Assembly (NCBI GenBank): GCA_036245525.1
Contig: BTPG01000002.1
Span: 122,712,724 to 122,776,723, forward strand
Origin: Semisulcospira habei
Lineage: Eukaryota; Mollusca; Gastropoda; Semisulcospiridae
Direction of reading: 5' to 3'
Length of the DNA: 64,000 bases
Shown: positions 45,851-57,702 of the stretch, piece after piece
Layout: the number at the start of each line of letters is the position of its first letter
Position numbering within the stretch: position 1 is the first letter of the stretch
Notes under the pieces: model-generated
The model's database searches: none
What the model was told of the DNA's origin: nothing
The model's input: the letters and a program-made list of their open reading frames with translations, nothing else
Made by a program: the position numbers and the translations under genes

Positions 45851-46874
45851 AACAAACAAAAAGAAAAAAAACAAAAAAACAAAAACAAAGACATAACATA
45901 AAAATTAAAACATGAAATTATCCTAAAAGCAACAACAAAAATGTAAAATAAAATAGAACCGTCTTTTCAACATCTTATATATGATTATGCATTGCAGGTG
46001 TTAACACGTCTACTACAATTTTATAATAATAATTTAATATAAAAAAACAGTGGTTTTCTGATTAGTTCTTAGCTTATTTTAAATTTCATCAACAAAAGGC
46101 CTAAGGGTGAATAATCTTATTTTGTAGCACGCTGTTCACAGGCATAGGAACTGTTAACAAATTTGCTGATTTTCAGCAGTTGGCAAAATTTCAGCACATT
46201 TTTATTTTCCATTTTATTGTGTGAAAAAGGCAGTGGTTGGGATGCCGTCATGATGGCTTCTTGTCGTTCCAAAAACCGAAGTCGTCATGACGGTTTCGCA
46301 CCCGGAAAGGCTATGTTGCCGTCACAATTGATGGCGACGCTGTCAAAGTGGTGTCAGATAGGCTATGGTTTCCATAGTCAGCCATCAAGACGGTTCTGTT
46401 CTGCTCTCCGAAGAGATTTACGTCACAATACATAGCTAGTAAGCTGCACTAGTGAAAACGATACCTTATAACTTAGCCCTTGGTTTTGTTATTGAAAACG
46501 ATATTTTGCCGTCCAAAGATTTTTTTTTATAAATATAAAAGCAATATTGATCATTGATGCCGATATCTTTATTCTTTAAATTGACATTTTTAAAGTTATA
46601 TATCATAATACTTTGTGAAATAAATTTTAGGCTATGCATTACTTTAATTGTTACCTGTTTTGGTATTTTAATAAGTGGGGCTGTTTTATATCTATGATAT
46701 TCATTATATGCAGCTAGTATCAGCTCCTACAGCATAGGCTACACTCACAGGAAGGAAGTACCGGCGCCATCGCCACGTGCTCATTTGAATCGAATTCGGA
46801 ATGGGTGAATTTTACCTAGTTCTACTGACTACATTTCTTTTATGAGACAAAATTGGATTTAAAAATGTACCCAC

Positions 46875-46953
46875 CTTCTGAAATGGAGCTTGATGAAAAC
46901 CAGCATGACAGTCGCCTACTGCCATCAGCATCTGTTTTTTTCAGTTTCGGCAT
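46875..46953 (-). CDS. hAT transposase exon 1
   Basis: 79 bases encoding 26 residues plus one base; donor GTGGGT. The basic start followed by a Ser-rich CWFSSSSISE is usual for this family. Confidence 0.7.
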
Positions 46954-47105
46954 TTTCGAGGAGACAGCAAAAGTGAAGTGTTACCAAAGAAAATAGATCT
47001 AGATTTAAACTTCCCCCCACAAACCTTAATGACGTCAGACGTCTTTTCACTGATCTTTCTCGGAAAGACATGCACTGAAGGAAAGCAACTCTTTTGGGTA
47101 CCTGG

Positions 47106-47414
47106 TCGATTCAACGGAAATCCATTTCAACGATGTTTTTGGACGATTCAACGATGGTCGTTTCAACGGATGTTCGTTACAACGAATTATCATAATTATC
47201 AACTTAGCGTCTTAATTAATCTTTCTAAAAAGTCGTTTTTGGGGGATTAGGGCTGTATCAAGGTGAAGGCGCTGGAAGAGGCTTGTGGCCAGAACAAGAA
47301 AATATGGCTGCATTTACTAATTTAGGGTTAGGGGTTGGGTTACTTGGTTGTTTCAACGGGAAAACGTTTTGGACGTTTAAACGGATCCCTTGAAATGGAT
47401 TTCCGTTGAATTGT
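47106..47414. repeat. Inverted repeat with TTTCAACG motifs
   Basis: GATTCAACGGAAATCCATTT at 47108 is mirrored by AAATGGATTTCCGTTGAATT near 47393. Internal TTTCAACG/TTCAACG words recur. It is possibly a MITE inserted in the hAT 5' flank. Confidence 0.6.
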
Positions 47415-47527
47415 CTATAAATAACTCTTTGTGCCTTGGATCAAAAGTGACTAAAAACTGCAATGTTTTAAAAACAATAAAAAAAATAATAAAACTTTGG
47501 AACTCCCTTTGCATAAAAAAATTCACT

Positions 47528-47531
<4 letters not shown>

Positions 47532-47575
<44 letters not shown>
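47532..47575. repeat. poly-T tract
   Basis: About 44 T, near the right end of the hAT element. Confidence 0.95.
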
Positions 47576-47576
<1 letters not shown>

Positions 47577-48188
47577 TTGGGAGGGGGGGTTCCGGAACCC
47601 AGGTACCCCCCCCCCCCTCCTGGGTCCGGCCCTGAGTATATAACTTCACAGTCATTTTTTAGAGCAATAGTATTAGACTGACTACAGCATTAACGTGCAG
47701 TCCAAAATGGCTTCTAAAGAGTACACACATGCACACGCTGTTGTAAGAAACACATTCATTGTGTCGGGGAGGTGTCTGTCATCACATCATTCGGCTGGAA
47801 TGTGGGGGCCTGAACGGCTTGCTGGTACTCGCTTCAGTCGTTATATGCACTCGCCCTATTCCGTTGGCAGCCGTGATGTTGAGCGTGGCGTGGGAAGAGC
47901 CACTGACTCCCGAGATGATTGAAAGGGGAGAAAAGCACGTTGGTTGTATTGCCACAACATAATGCGCGCTGTTCTTCTGAGACTTCATCCGCATTCGAAT
48001 GGTACTAACAAGATCGCACAGCCACCGGAGGAAAATATAAAATTCAATTAACAGTCACAGTACAACACTTAATTGCTAAAAGTCACCATCAAAAAGAAAT
48101 ACCAGTCGTGATGCAGCGTTGCAGGGCCTGACATCATATATCAAACGAAGGTACAATGTCTGCCGTTAGAATTCTGCGGGTGGCGACC

Positions 48189-48684
48189 ATTCAGGCCCCG
48201 GACCACAGTGCCGTTTCCGTACTGTCCAGTCTCTTAGCTTTAGTCAGTCCCAGTCATTCCCTAATTTTTCAATTCCCTAAAAAAACACTACCGCCCACCA
48301 GCTGCACATTTGCCATGCTGCGATGCACAAAATTAAAAAAAAAATAAAAAAAAAAAAAAACAGCACATCACCCGTCTCATTTCTTGGCTATGAAACTGGT
48401 TCCTTACCAACCCCACACCCAAGCACAGCTGAAATCAGCGTGCCCCTCAAATCACTACGTCAAAGGCAACTCAACATAGGCCCACAATTGTCCACTGGAT
48501 AAGCTCAGGATGGTATGAATCAAAGCACCAAACATGTCTCCTCTCAGCTAACCACAAATTTCCAGCAAATTCCAACATTCAGCCCAACTGCAAATTTTTA
48601 AACAAGGCAAAAATTATTTTTAAAAACACCGGGTCTCTTACTGCCTCAACTTCCCGCCAATTTAAATGTATAACGTGACCTTCA
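48189..48684. repeat. Dispersed repeat, copy 2 of 2 (partner at 8580)
   Basis: Same orientation as 8580-9046, with an A-rich expansion at 48332-48360. Confidence 0.7.
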
Positions 48685-49829
48685 GCTCAGTGCCGGTGGA
48701 GCGGGCGGCCAGGAGGTGTTGAATGGCCGACATCTTGTCTCTGATCTTCAAATCTGAAGACATATTTCAACATTTGTGTTTGTTAGGCCTTGTCGACACA
48801 CCTTATGAACATCTACGGCAGCCGGCTGGATACACGGCATGCGCACACGCGTAATCTGCATCATGCTTGTTTATTCTTCGCGGCCGTTCTAGGCTAGTCA
48901 AGTAGGCGCGTCAACCTGACTATCACTTAGTTTTTGCTCTGTCTTAGTTGTACAGATCGAGCTGCCGGTATTTACAGAACTGAGCGGAGTCGTCAAATTG
49001 GATATAGTAAAGACGACGTGTGTTAGACAGGATTCTCCAGAGTCTAAATAAACCACATGAACTACGTGCTGCACTACACTGAGTCGTAAAAACTTGGTCT
49101 GAATACAAGAACTGACAAGCTGTTTTCAATACCCTGATACAGCCCTGCCGGGAAACGGTCAGCTTTCAATAACAAGGTCAGGTTTGCCGATTTCATGTGT
49201 ACCTGTGCTGTCAGGTTTGAAAACTTGGTCAACTTCCTCATTCACGTGAAATGGTGAGATCTGTCTTGAACTCAGCTGAAGATACCTAAGGCACATTTAG
49301 GGAGTTTAGAATCAGTCATTTCATCTAAAATCAGTTTCCCAACTTTTACGACTGTGCAGCAAAACTGGCGATTTGTACGAGTTTCTTGAAAGTAAATCGT
49401 ATTAGGTCATCTGGCACTGCCAAATTATATTAGTTTTTAGAGTAGTATAGAAAAATGGTTCTCTACGAAGATCATTGAGAAAAACGTCAGATGTGCGCTC
49501 CGATGTCAAACGACTGACCTACAACATGTATACAAATATTTATTTTGGGAAAAAAAGTGAACAAAATAACCTTTAGAATTTCATATCAAAAGGCCGGGCA
49601 CAAAGTAAATAAGTGCATGTATTCACTATAAAATTATGCCGATATATGTCAGTGCCGTTCGTAACGGGGAAAACCCAACATATCATCATATATCATACAA
49701 TTATTTTACGATTTCAAAGTTACAATATCACTTTGTGCTGTTCCCGTTTAAAAATAGAAACAAATTTGAAATTAGGCTCGTCGGAGCGCGTTCCGGAGCA
49801 TGCACATGACGTTTTGGGCGTGCCGCGGG
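48685..49829. other. No gene recognised
   Basis: Only short chance ORFs; no motifs. Confidence 0.5.
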
Positions 49830-49916
49830 CCCGAAATTCTGGCAAAGAAGTAACAAGATAAAAATGACGTCACGTCTAGCTACGCAAACCTTGCTGGAGA
49901 ACGTACTTATGGCGCC

Positions 49917-49994
<78 letters not shown>

Positions 49995-50960
49995 ACAGCG
50001 CCGGATTAGAGCCCTCGTTTGAGGACGGACAAGCCGCTTGAAATTTTATGATATTGTTCCTCAAATAATAATCTCGAGGTGTTTTTATTTGTTTTCGATA
50101 CTTTTTGGGGGAAAAATAGTTTCACGTTTTTGGGATTAATTTCACGAATTATTTGGGATTAATTTTAAAACAATGGAATCTTTTTAACGAAAAAAGCAAT
50201 CTTCTAATTAATAATCGCATAATTTTCACAAACGGTATTTACATAAGCCTACAATTTGTCTCGACTGTCGGGTACGATTAGGTCAAATTGTGACCTGTAA
50301 GCCCTAGTGTGAAAATCAGGTAAGTTTCGGCACCACATTTTCGGAGTTATTTTCAAAACAGCCAACATAACTTTGATTTTTCTTTACGAAAAAAAAACAA
50401 CCCCCACCATATCTTCTCATTAATACCCGCATGATTTTTCATAAACAGTGTTTGCATAAGCCTGCTGTTTGTCCGGGGTCTCGGGTAGGATTAGGTCAAA
50501 TTATGGCCGGTAAGCCCTAGGTGTGAAAATCAGCTTGAAACTTGCACAGCCGGTTGATCCTCTAATACGTAAAATGTTAGTACTGCGATGAGTGACGTAT
50601 AACATCAAGTCGTCACTATGAACACGGCGTCCTGGTACTAACGATGCCATGACGTGAAGCTTGAAGTGACGTCATTTCGCTGCTCGTGCTATTCTTCTTC
50701 TTCAGAATAGCTATCGCTACGCCAGCCCACAGACACAGAGCTTACGAATGGCGGGAAGCGCCGTGTGTCCGTCTCAGTTTATTTCTGTGTGCCAGTGTGT
50801 GTGGATCAGAGGGTGGGTTAGAGTAGAAGTAGATGGATTCCTGTCGCTACACGACAAGGATAAGCTTGAAAATAGGAACAATTTTGAGCTGGGGTCCCAT
50901 CTTGTTCTGATATTGTTTGCCCTTAATTCAGTACCATATGTCAGCCGGAAAATGCGTTCG
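49830..50960 (+). repeat. Dispersed repeat family R1, copy 2
   Basis: GGCAAAGAAGTAACAAGATA and ACGTCACGTCTAGCTACGC match the minus strand near 59030-59070. A (GT)n tract lies at 49919-49992. GATGCCATGACGTGAAGCTT and GCTCGTGCTATTCTTCTTC match copies 1 and 3. The middle differs, and the 3' end departs near GATAAGCTTGAAAATAGGAAC. Confidence 0.6.
50095..50535. repeat. Diverged tandem duplication, unit about 210 bp
   Basis: The block from CATAAGCCT to GTAAGCCCTAG-GTGAAAATCAG occurs at 50241-50321 and 50454-50532. Less conserved matching lies upstream of each. Confidence 0.6.
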
Positions 50961-51397
50961 TATAATATGGGTCTGGGTTCTAAAGAGTTAAGACAGACCA
51001 TTGAATATACTGTTTCAAGTCTTTAAGGCAATATAATCCCTTACGCGTAATTCAAAAACGGCTAAGGCGAACAACACTTAAACACGATTTAAAAGTCGAA
51101 CAATTGGTTTTGCCCGACCAAAACTGTTCTTTCTATGACTAATTTTAGGCCTACAACGTCCGACTCAGACTCGCTTAAGTCGAACGTGTTTCCCCTTTTC
51201 CAAACTCGGATAGGCCAACTACATGACCGTGTAAAGATTTTTTTTTTTTTTTAAATTAAATTCAGTCTCATACACTTTCAGAAGTCGAGCACGGATACAT
51301 CAAAAAACGCTTCAGTCGAACCATTTTTTTTTTCTTCTAGGCCATAGCTTCCTTCTCTCTACGACTAATTTTACAATGAATAACTGAAACTCGGTTC

Positions 51398-51473
51398 AAC
51401 TCATTCAAGACGTGCCACCTCCGGATACGCGGCTTATGCCGCGTATCCAGAGGCGGCACGTCTCGAATGAGTT
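51398..51473. repeat. Hairpin, 36-bp arms
   Basis: AACTCATTC-AGACGTGCC arms with three mismatches around the loop TTAT. GC-rich stem in AT-rich surroundings. Confidence 0.8.
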
Positions 51474-51604
51474 AAGTCGAACGTCGGATAAATCGAACTC
51501 AAACATTTTTCGTCTCTTTGAACACACATGCTCATACCGGCACCTTCACATCATGATTCAGTTCGTTGCTGAATGCTGCACATGCGGCCTCGAACGTCGG
51601 GCTA

Positions 51605-51740
51605 ATAATAATAATAATAACGTATAATGGCTACTTATAGCGCTTATCCTTAAATAAGCTCTAAGCGCTTTACAAATAAAGAGTGGGAGTGGAGAGGGTC
51701 ATAAAACCAGAGAAACAACGGATTCTGCAATACACACGCG

Positions 51741-51791
<51 letters not shown>

Positions 51792-51920
51792 ACATAATGA
51801 CAAAGAACTGAGCTACATTGGGGTATCGAACAGCGGGTGGGTCTTTAGGGCAGATTTAAAGGCAGCGAATGAGGAAGAATGTCTAATGGGTTTGTTGAGT
51901 GTGGTCGTCATCTACTGAAA
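51605..51920. repeat. Dispersed repeat with AGCGCTTTACA end, plus (CA)n
   Basis: (AAT)n, TATAGCGCTTATCC, CTCTAAGCGCTTTACAAAT, a (CA)n tract at 51733-51788 and a body with GGGTGGGTCTTTAGGGCAGA. Confidence 0.6.
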
Positions 51921-52186
51921 CGCGGCTTTGCAATATTATAATAATTAAATAATAATAATAATATGACCGGCCATTAATGAGGCGCTTTACCTATTTAAAA
52001 ACTCAAGTTATTTATATTTCTGCTAGCCGATACTGTTACTTTCGACTACTGATAAAATAAGTCCCTGTGTTGTGTTGACCTCGGGTCACCTTCAGCGCCT
52101 TCGCTGCCAGTGATCACGGATTTTGCGTCAGTCTGAAACCACCCGACAAATGAAACGAGATCAAAAATGGGCACAAGGAACACTGA

Positions 52187-52250
52187 CAAGAGATATAAAT
52201 CCTCACGAGCCCGCGCGACTGCGCGGGCTCGGGAGGATTTATGTCTCTTG
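52187..52250. repeat. Hairpin family H, copy 1
   Basis: 30-bp arms (CAAGAGATATAAATCCTC then CGAGCCCGCGC) around loop GACT, two mismatches. The outer 18 bases match the hairpin at 63819-63882. Confidence 0.85.
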
Positions 52251-52674
52251 CAGATGTGTAGCGTTCGCCTTGTCACCGGCTGACGCATGTCGATCTCGGC
52301 TATCTAGGTCTTCAATATTACAAGCGGCATGCATTCTCACGAACCTGCAGGCTGCATGGACTCAAGGAAATCTATTGACTTCGTGCAAATCAAAGTGCCC
52401 GGACTCTGACCGAAATAGAAATTTATCTGAAATGGGTTTAGAAACATGTGTCTTGTTGCTGCTATCACTGTCATGCACGATTAGCACTTCGGAATACCCA
52501 GACCGCAGCTAATGGAGTCCTCAGCTACACACGCCGCATCCTGATGGTACAAGTCAATCAAACCCCAGGCGCATGCCTAAATCCCTGCCACTTCCGACAT
52601 CCGGGGAACAGCAAGTGCAATAGGTGGCACAGATGTTGACAGGCCACAAAACAGCACACATCGAACAGTTATTA

Positions 52675-52830
52675 GTGCGTGTGCGTGCGTGCGTGTGTGT
52701 GTGCCGTGTGTGTGCGTGCGTGCGTGCGTGCATGTGTGTGTGCGTGCGTGCGTGCGCGTGTGTCTGTGTGTGTGTGTGTGTGTGTGCGCGCGCGCGCGCG
52801 TGTGTGCTCGTTAGCGTGCACGCGCGCTCT
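52675..52830. repeat. (GT)n/(GC)n compound microsatellite
   Basis: Runs of GTGTGC, GTGT and GCGC. Confidence 0.9.
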
Positions 52831-52839
52831 CGCGAGCAG

Positions 52840-53295
52840 TTGAATTATAATCTAAATGTGTCTTATAACCTTTTATTCCTAATTAGATTTCCTAATGTAT
52901 TTTTACATATGGCGATAAAGTGCTATCTAATCTCTTAACAGCATTAAACCCTTTGGCTGTCGTGAGTGGTCTTTGTCGCGACGATTCCTACATCGCGACA
53001 AAAACCTGACCGATAACGATAGCCAGAGGGTAAAAAAAAATAGATATTTTCAGACTTGTATTACAGAGTAAATCTGCTTTGCTTCAGGTTATTATGGTGC
53101 CATATAAGAAAAATGTGTTGTTTTAAAAATCTCACTCTGATAGATTGATGGACCATTACAAAAAAAAAATGTTTAAAAATATTCTCTTACGAATTAATCG
53201 CGTAAGCTGAGACAATCGTCTTGCACTAATGACCTGCCGCTACAAAAACAAACCAGAAGAGGATTTGATCCCAAAGTTTCCTTTATTGTTCCCCC
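52840..53295. other. No gene recognised
   Basis: AT-rich, with a small inverted motif TCGTCGCGACG-like around 52975-53010 (TTGTCGCGACGATTC and ATCGCGACAAAAAC). No coding signal. Confidence 0.4.
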
Positions 53296-53891
53296 CATCT
53301 CCCGCCCACTACGTGGCGTGGGTGGGTAGTCTCCTCAGTCACTGACTGAGTGGGCTTTGTTCAGGATTAGGACTTGATGTCAGCAGATATGTTGTTCAGT
53401 CTTTTTCACTGGTCCGGCTTTTAAGGAGCTGTGCTAACCCAGGTCTTACCATGCTGGATTGGTCCTTAAGAATACCCATTCGATTTTTAGTCCTTTGGAT
53501 CCCAAGTGTTTGCCGTGCTTGGAGACCCGTGTCAGGGGAGAAGAAAATCCTGTTGGCTGAAACACTCCACTTTGGCCCTGGCTTCTACTTAAACGGGAGG
53601 CTATGAGTACCGGCCTAGTCAATCGGCTCTTGTCACGTTGAGCCCTATCCCACTGTTGGCATGCAGGACTGCTGCTGATTAGGTGCTTTACGCCAGTATT
53701 CCCCTACATTCAACAGTGTGATAGAAGGCGGGGCTCAGACGGTTCAATCGGGCTTAATCCCCCGAGTATATCTTTCGGGCAGTCTCCATCGTGCGTCCGC
53801 TGGAGACCCGCTGACAGATGCACTTTCCCTTGTTGGGCTCAGTGGTGGGCGGGGTCCCCCGGAAGATGAATATCTATAATACTAAACTATG

Positions 53892-53948
53892 GAAACAAAA
53901 ACAAACAAACAAACAAACAAACAAAAAAAACAACAACAACAAAAAGGC
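53892..53948. repeat. (CAAA)n/(CAA)n A-rich tract
   Basis: Low-complexity A-rich tract between the Jockey leader and ORF1. Confidence 0.85.
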
Positions 53949-53979
53949 ACAAAAGCCGTACATAGCCGCCGACATAGTA

Positions 53980-54935
53980 CTTGCTAGCGACTGACGCCGT
54001 CTGGCCTCGCTTCCTCATTGTGCATAGCAAAGTGAAAGAGAAGCCTGTTTCCAAGCTGCATCCTTTCCTGATGGGGGAGACCCTCAGGAACCGTGTTGGC
54101 AGGCCTGATGCCCAGCGCCTCAGGTTTGGTGACTTGTTGGTAGAGTGCTTCACCCGGGCACACTCCAAAGGGCTACTGAGGCTCTCTTCCATCGGAGACA
54201 CTCCAGTGGAGGTCACACCCCACAAAACGATGAACTCTTCTAGAGGTGTGATAAAAATCAAGCGATAGCAGAACTGTCAGAAGATGAACTTGTACGGAAC
54301 CTTATGTCGCAGGGGGTGGCTTACGTCAGGCGCTTCGCTTCCAAGCGAGGTGGTGGGGAGATCCGTCTCCCTACCATCATCCTGACGTTTGGCAACCCCA
54401 CCCCTCCTGCTACCATCTGGGGAGATTATTACTCCCTGAAAGTTAAAAAGTACATCTCTCTCCCCCTCGGGTGCATTAAGTGCCAAAAGTATGGCCATGG
54501 GCAGAAGACATGCCGCCAGGCAAAGGCCATGCGCCCGTTGCACTAAACCCGGACACTGCTGAGTCCTACACAGCCACCCTACTGTGTGTGAATTGCCAGG
54601 GGGCGCATATGGCTTCGGATAAGAAATGCCCTCGTTGGATATCCGAGTGCAAGATTCAGCAGGTGCGTGTGGAGAAGGGGCTGTCCTTTGCAGACGCAAA
54701 ATAAAACTGGTTGAAGGCCCTGGTGCAGCTGAGGCTGCCTCAAACAGTAGTAGCACGTCTGTCTTTACCTTCAGTGCTGCGGTGGCAGGCAAGCGCCCCA
54801 CCAAAGACTTTTCTTGTCAAACCCCAACTTTTTGGTTGGGGCCGGAGCCTCGGCTCCTCTCGCCCCTGGAGAGTAACTCTCCTCCAGAGGTGACGAGGAA
54901 CCAGGGAAAGCAGAAGGCAGACACTACCGGTCCGG
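53980..54935 (+). pseudogene. Jockey-like ORF1 (gag-like), first part
   Basis: The N-terminal segment has VSKLHPFLMGETLRNRVG and LRLSSIGDTPVEVTPHKTMN, conserved in Jockey ORF1. After a frame break near 54260 it continues RRFASKRGGGEIRLPTIILT. Zinc knuckles follow: CIKCQKYGHGQKTCRQ and LLCVNCQGAHMASDKKCPRW, then RVEKGLSFADAK. ORF1 protein binds the LINE RNA. It is interrupted at 54950. Confidence 0.8.
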
Positions 54936-54943
54936 TAGCGCCG

Positions 54944-55306
<363 letters not shown>

Positions 55307-55323
55307 CTTAGTCTTGCCGACCG

Positions 55324-56163
55324 TTATTGTACCACTGATGACTTGGCAACCAGCTCCCTCCATTCCACTCTGTTCTCTGCCATTCTTAGCGTATCGCACA
55401 GCCTCAGTCCTGTCCACTCTGAGATATTGTCCTCCCATCTTTTCTTCTGTCTTCCTCTCCTTCGTTTACCTTGCACAGTGCCTTGCAGGATTGGTTTGGC
55501 AAGTCCTCCTGTACGCGTGACATGCCCATACCACTTCAGTTTGCGTTTTTTCATAATGGCTAATAGGTCTTCATAGGACCCGATGGCTTGCCTGATTCTG
55601 CTTCCCACTTCCTCGTTCGTGATGTGATCTCTGTATGAAATGCCAAGCAGCCTTCGAAAACATCTCATTTCACTGGCTTCTATCCTCCTTTCAAGGTCTG
55701 CTGTGAGGGTCCATGACTCGCAGGCATACAAGAACACTGAGATGACTAAGGAGCGCATCAGTCTGATCTTGGAGCAGAGTGTGATGTTTCTGTCCTTCCA
55801 TATGGTCTTCAATCTTGTCAGTGCTGTTGTTGTCTGCGCAATCCTGGACAGTATTTCTGGTTTTGATCCCTCATCCGTCACAATGGCTCCTAAGTATTTG
55901 AATTTATTAACTGTATCCAGTTTTTGGCTTCCAATCATGATGTCAGTGCCAAAGCCACTGGTGTTATTTGTCATCAGTTTGGTCTTCTCTGCACCGATTT
56001 CCATCCCATACGCAATGGCTGTATTGTCCAGCTTTTCCACCAGCTGTGCTAGCTCCTCCTCTGTTCCTGCAAGGCCATCAATGTCGTCCGCAAAGCGCAA
56101 GTTCTTGATTGTTCTGCCTCCAATACTGACAGTTCCTTCATGATATTTCAGAGCGTCGGTCAT
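55324..56163 (-). CDS. RTE-type reverse transcriptase, C-terminal half
   Basis: A 279-codon open frame with the catalytic box [20 protein letters not shown], the RT thumb ([20 protein letters not shown]) and [20 protein letters not shown]. The C-terminal domain [20 protein letters not shown] is typical of RTE elements. Sequence upstream to 56440 carries weaker RT matches in broken frames. It is intact as a frame but lacks the endonuclease and palm N-terminus, so it cannot act alone. Confidence 0.85.
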   Translation of the reverse strand: MTDALKYHEGTVSIGGRTIKNLRFADDIDGLAGTEEELAQLVEKLDNTAIAYGMEIGAEKTKLMTNNTSGFGTDIMIGSQKLDTVNKFKYLGAIVTDEGSKPEILSRIAQTTTALTRLKTIWKDRNITLCSKIRLMRSLVISVFLYACESWTLTADLERRIEASEMRCFRRLLGISYRDHITNEEVGSRIRQAIGSYEDLLAIMKKRKLKWYGHVTRTGGLAKPILQGTVQGKRRRGRQKKRWEDNISEWTGLRLCDTLRMAENRVEWRELVAKSSVVQ

Positions 56164-56452
56164 GATTCTTTCCAGGAAGATGTTGAAAAGAGTAGGTGAG
56201 AGCAGTTTCCTATTTTGAAGCAGACTGCCCTAGTGGCCTTGTTGTAAAGGTTTGCTATGACTTTGATCAGGTTGGCATTGATGTTGTATAGCTTCATGGT
56301 GGACCAAAGGGCTGCATGCCACACCCTGTCAAACGCTATCTTAAATCCACAAAGACATGATAGAGGTCTTGCTGGTGCTGGAGGTACCTCTCACATAGAA
56401 CTCTCAGGTTGTGAAGATCTGCTCAGTTGTGCTGCGCCCTGCGCCGCTTTCT

Positions 56453-56880
56453 GCTGCTCCTAAGCCTCAGCCCCCACCCAAGCCTGTCAGTCTGTCTACT
56501 ACAAAGGCTTCTGGCTCTGGTCAACCTTCTAAGGCCGCTAACTCTAGCGGCAGGAGCGCTGCCCGGAACCAGACGTCCAAGAAAGCTACGGGGTCGCTGT
56601 GCGCACGGGCTCAGAAGGGGGACACTGATGTCCCCATTTAAAATAAATATGCTGCATTGGAGGAGCAGATGGAGGGAGTGGAAGTTGTCATAGTTGGTGC
56701 TGTGGCAGCTCCACTCCCCTCATCTCCGAAGAACCAGAGAAGGCCCGGGAGCCGGCCCCCCTCTGCTTCTTCGACTCCTTCCAAAGCAAAGGAAAAAAAG
56801 GGGGGGGGGGTCGCTCTTCTCCCCCACATAAGACCTAATCGTGTACTCTCCGCTTCAGTGGACTTGTCGTGGTTTTCACG
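56453..56880 (+). pseudogene. Jockey-like ORF1, last part
   Basis: Pro/Ser/Lys-rich C-terminus (KPQPPPKPVSLSTTKASGSG) to a stop near 56641. The frame then goes on as NKYAALEEQMEGVE, a phrase typical of Jockey ORF1 ends, to about 56880. Confidence 0.6.
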
Positions 56881-57114
56881 CTAACTTTGAGGAATTACGT
56901 CTTTTAGTCAAGTCCTATAACCCTCAGTAATATCTCTTCAGAAGACTTACCTGAAGACTTTTGACCTTATGTCTTTTAATGGTTTTAACGCTATCTATAA
57001 AGGCTCCGATTCGGAGAGACGCTCGGGCTCTTCTCATTAGTAGCCACATTTTATGTAGCCCCGTAGCGCTGACACCTGTCTTCAGGCTGTCGCAGCTCGG
57101 GTTACCTTAGAGAA

Positions 57115-57702
57115 GACCATAACCATATATGCAGTGTTTACCTGCCACCATCCCCTGCCGGGACTGTAGTAATGATATTTTTTTTTAACTTAGTAGATCA
57201 GCTGCCCCCTCCCTTTATTCTCATGGGAGATTTTAACGGTCACGCTCTCCTGTGGGGTAGTGACCACTATGATGGCAGAGGTCAGATGTTAGATGTTTTT
57301 TCTCAACTTAACTTATGTGTCTTTAACGATGGCTCACCTACCTACTCTAACCCAGGTTCAGGATCTAGTTCTGTTCTAGACTTCACTGTGTGTGATCCTT
57401 CTCACATGCTGGATTTTGACTGGAAGGTTCACAACGGCCTGTGTGGTAGTGACTGCTTCCCAGTAGTCCTGTCATCGGTCAGCTGTGAGGAGGATCCACC
57501 AGTGGGGCACTGAAATCTCAAGAAAGCTAACTGGCCTCTGTTCGCCTCCCTCTGTCAGTTTCGTATTACAAAGGAGGTGGTCTTGCCAGCTGGAATGCTT
57601 GTTGGACGTAGCAGGTGAAACCATCCCTAAAACTTTCACATCAGTCCCTCGGAAGCCGAGAGTACCATGGTTCAACGAAGAGTGCCGCAAGGCCCAAACA
57701 AG
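57115..57702 (+). pseudogene. Jockey-like endonuclease domain
   Basis: Shows ITIYAVFTCHHPLPG, FILMGDFNGHALLWGS, SSSVLDFTVCDPSHML and LCGSDCFPVVLSS. The GDFN metal site is present. The normally invariant GSDH active-site His is Cys here. A stop follows at about 57513, with further reading in another frame to ECRKAQ, where repeat R1 enters. Confidence 0.75.

Noticed and set aside
47377..47655. 92-codon minus-strand ORF with a poly-Lys run
   Set aside because: The run is the poly-T tract and the rest is hAT terminal sequence.
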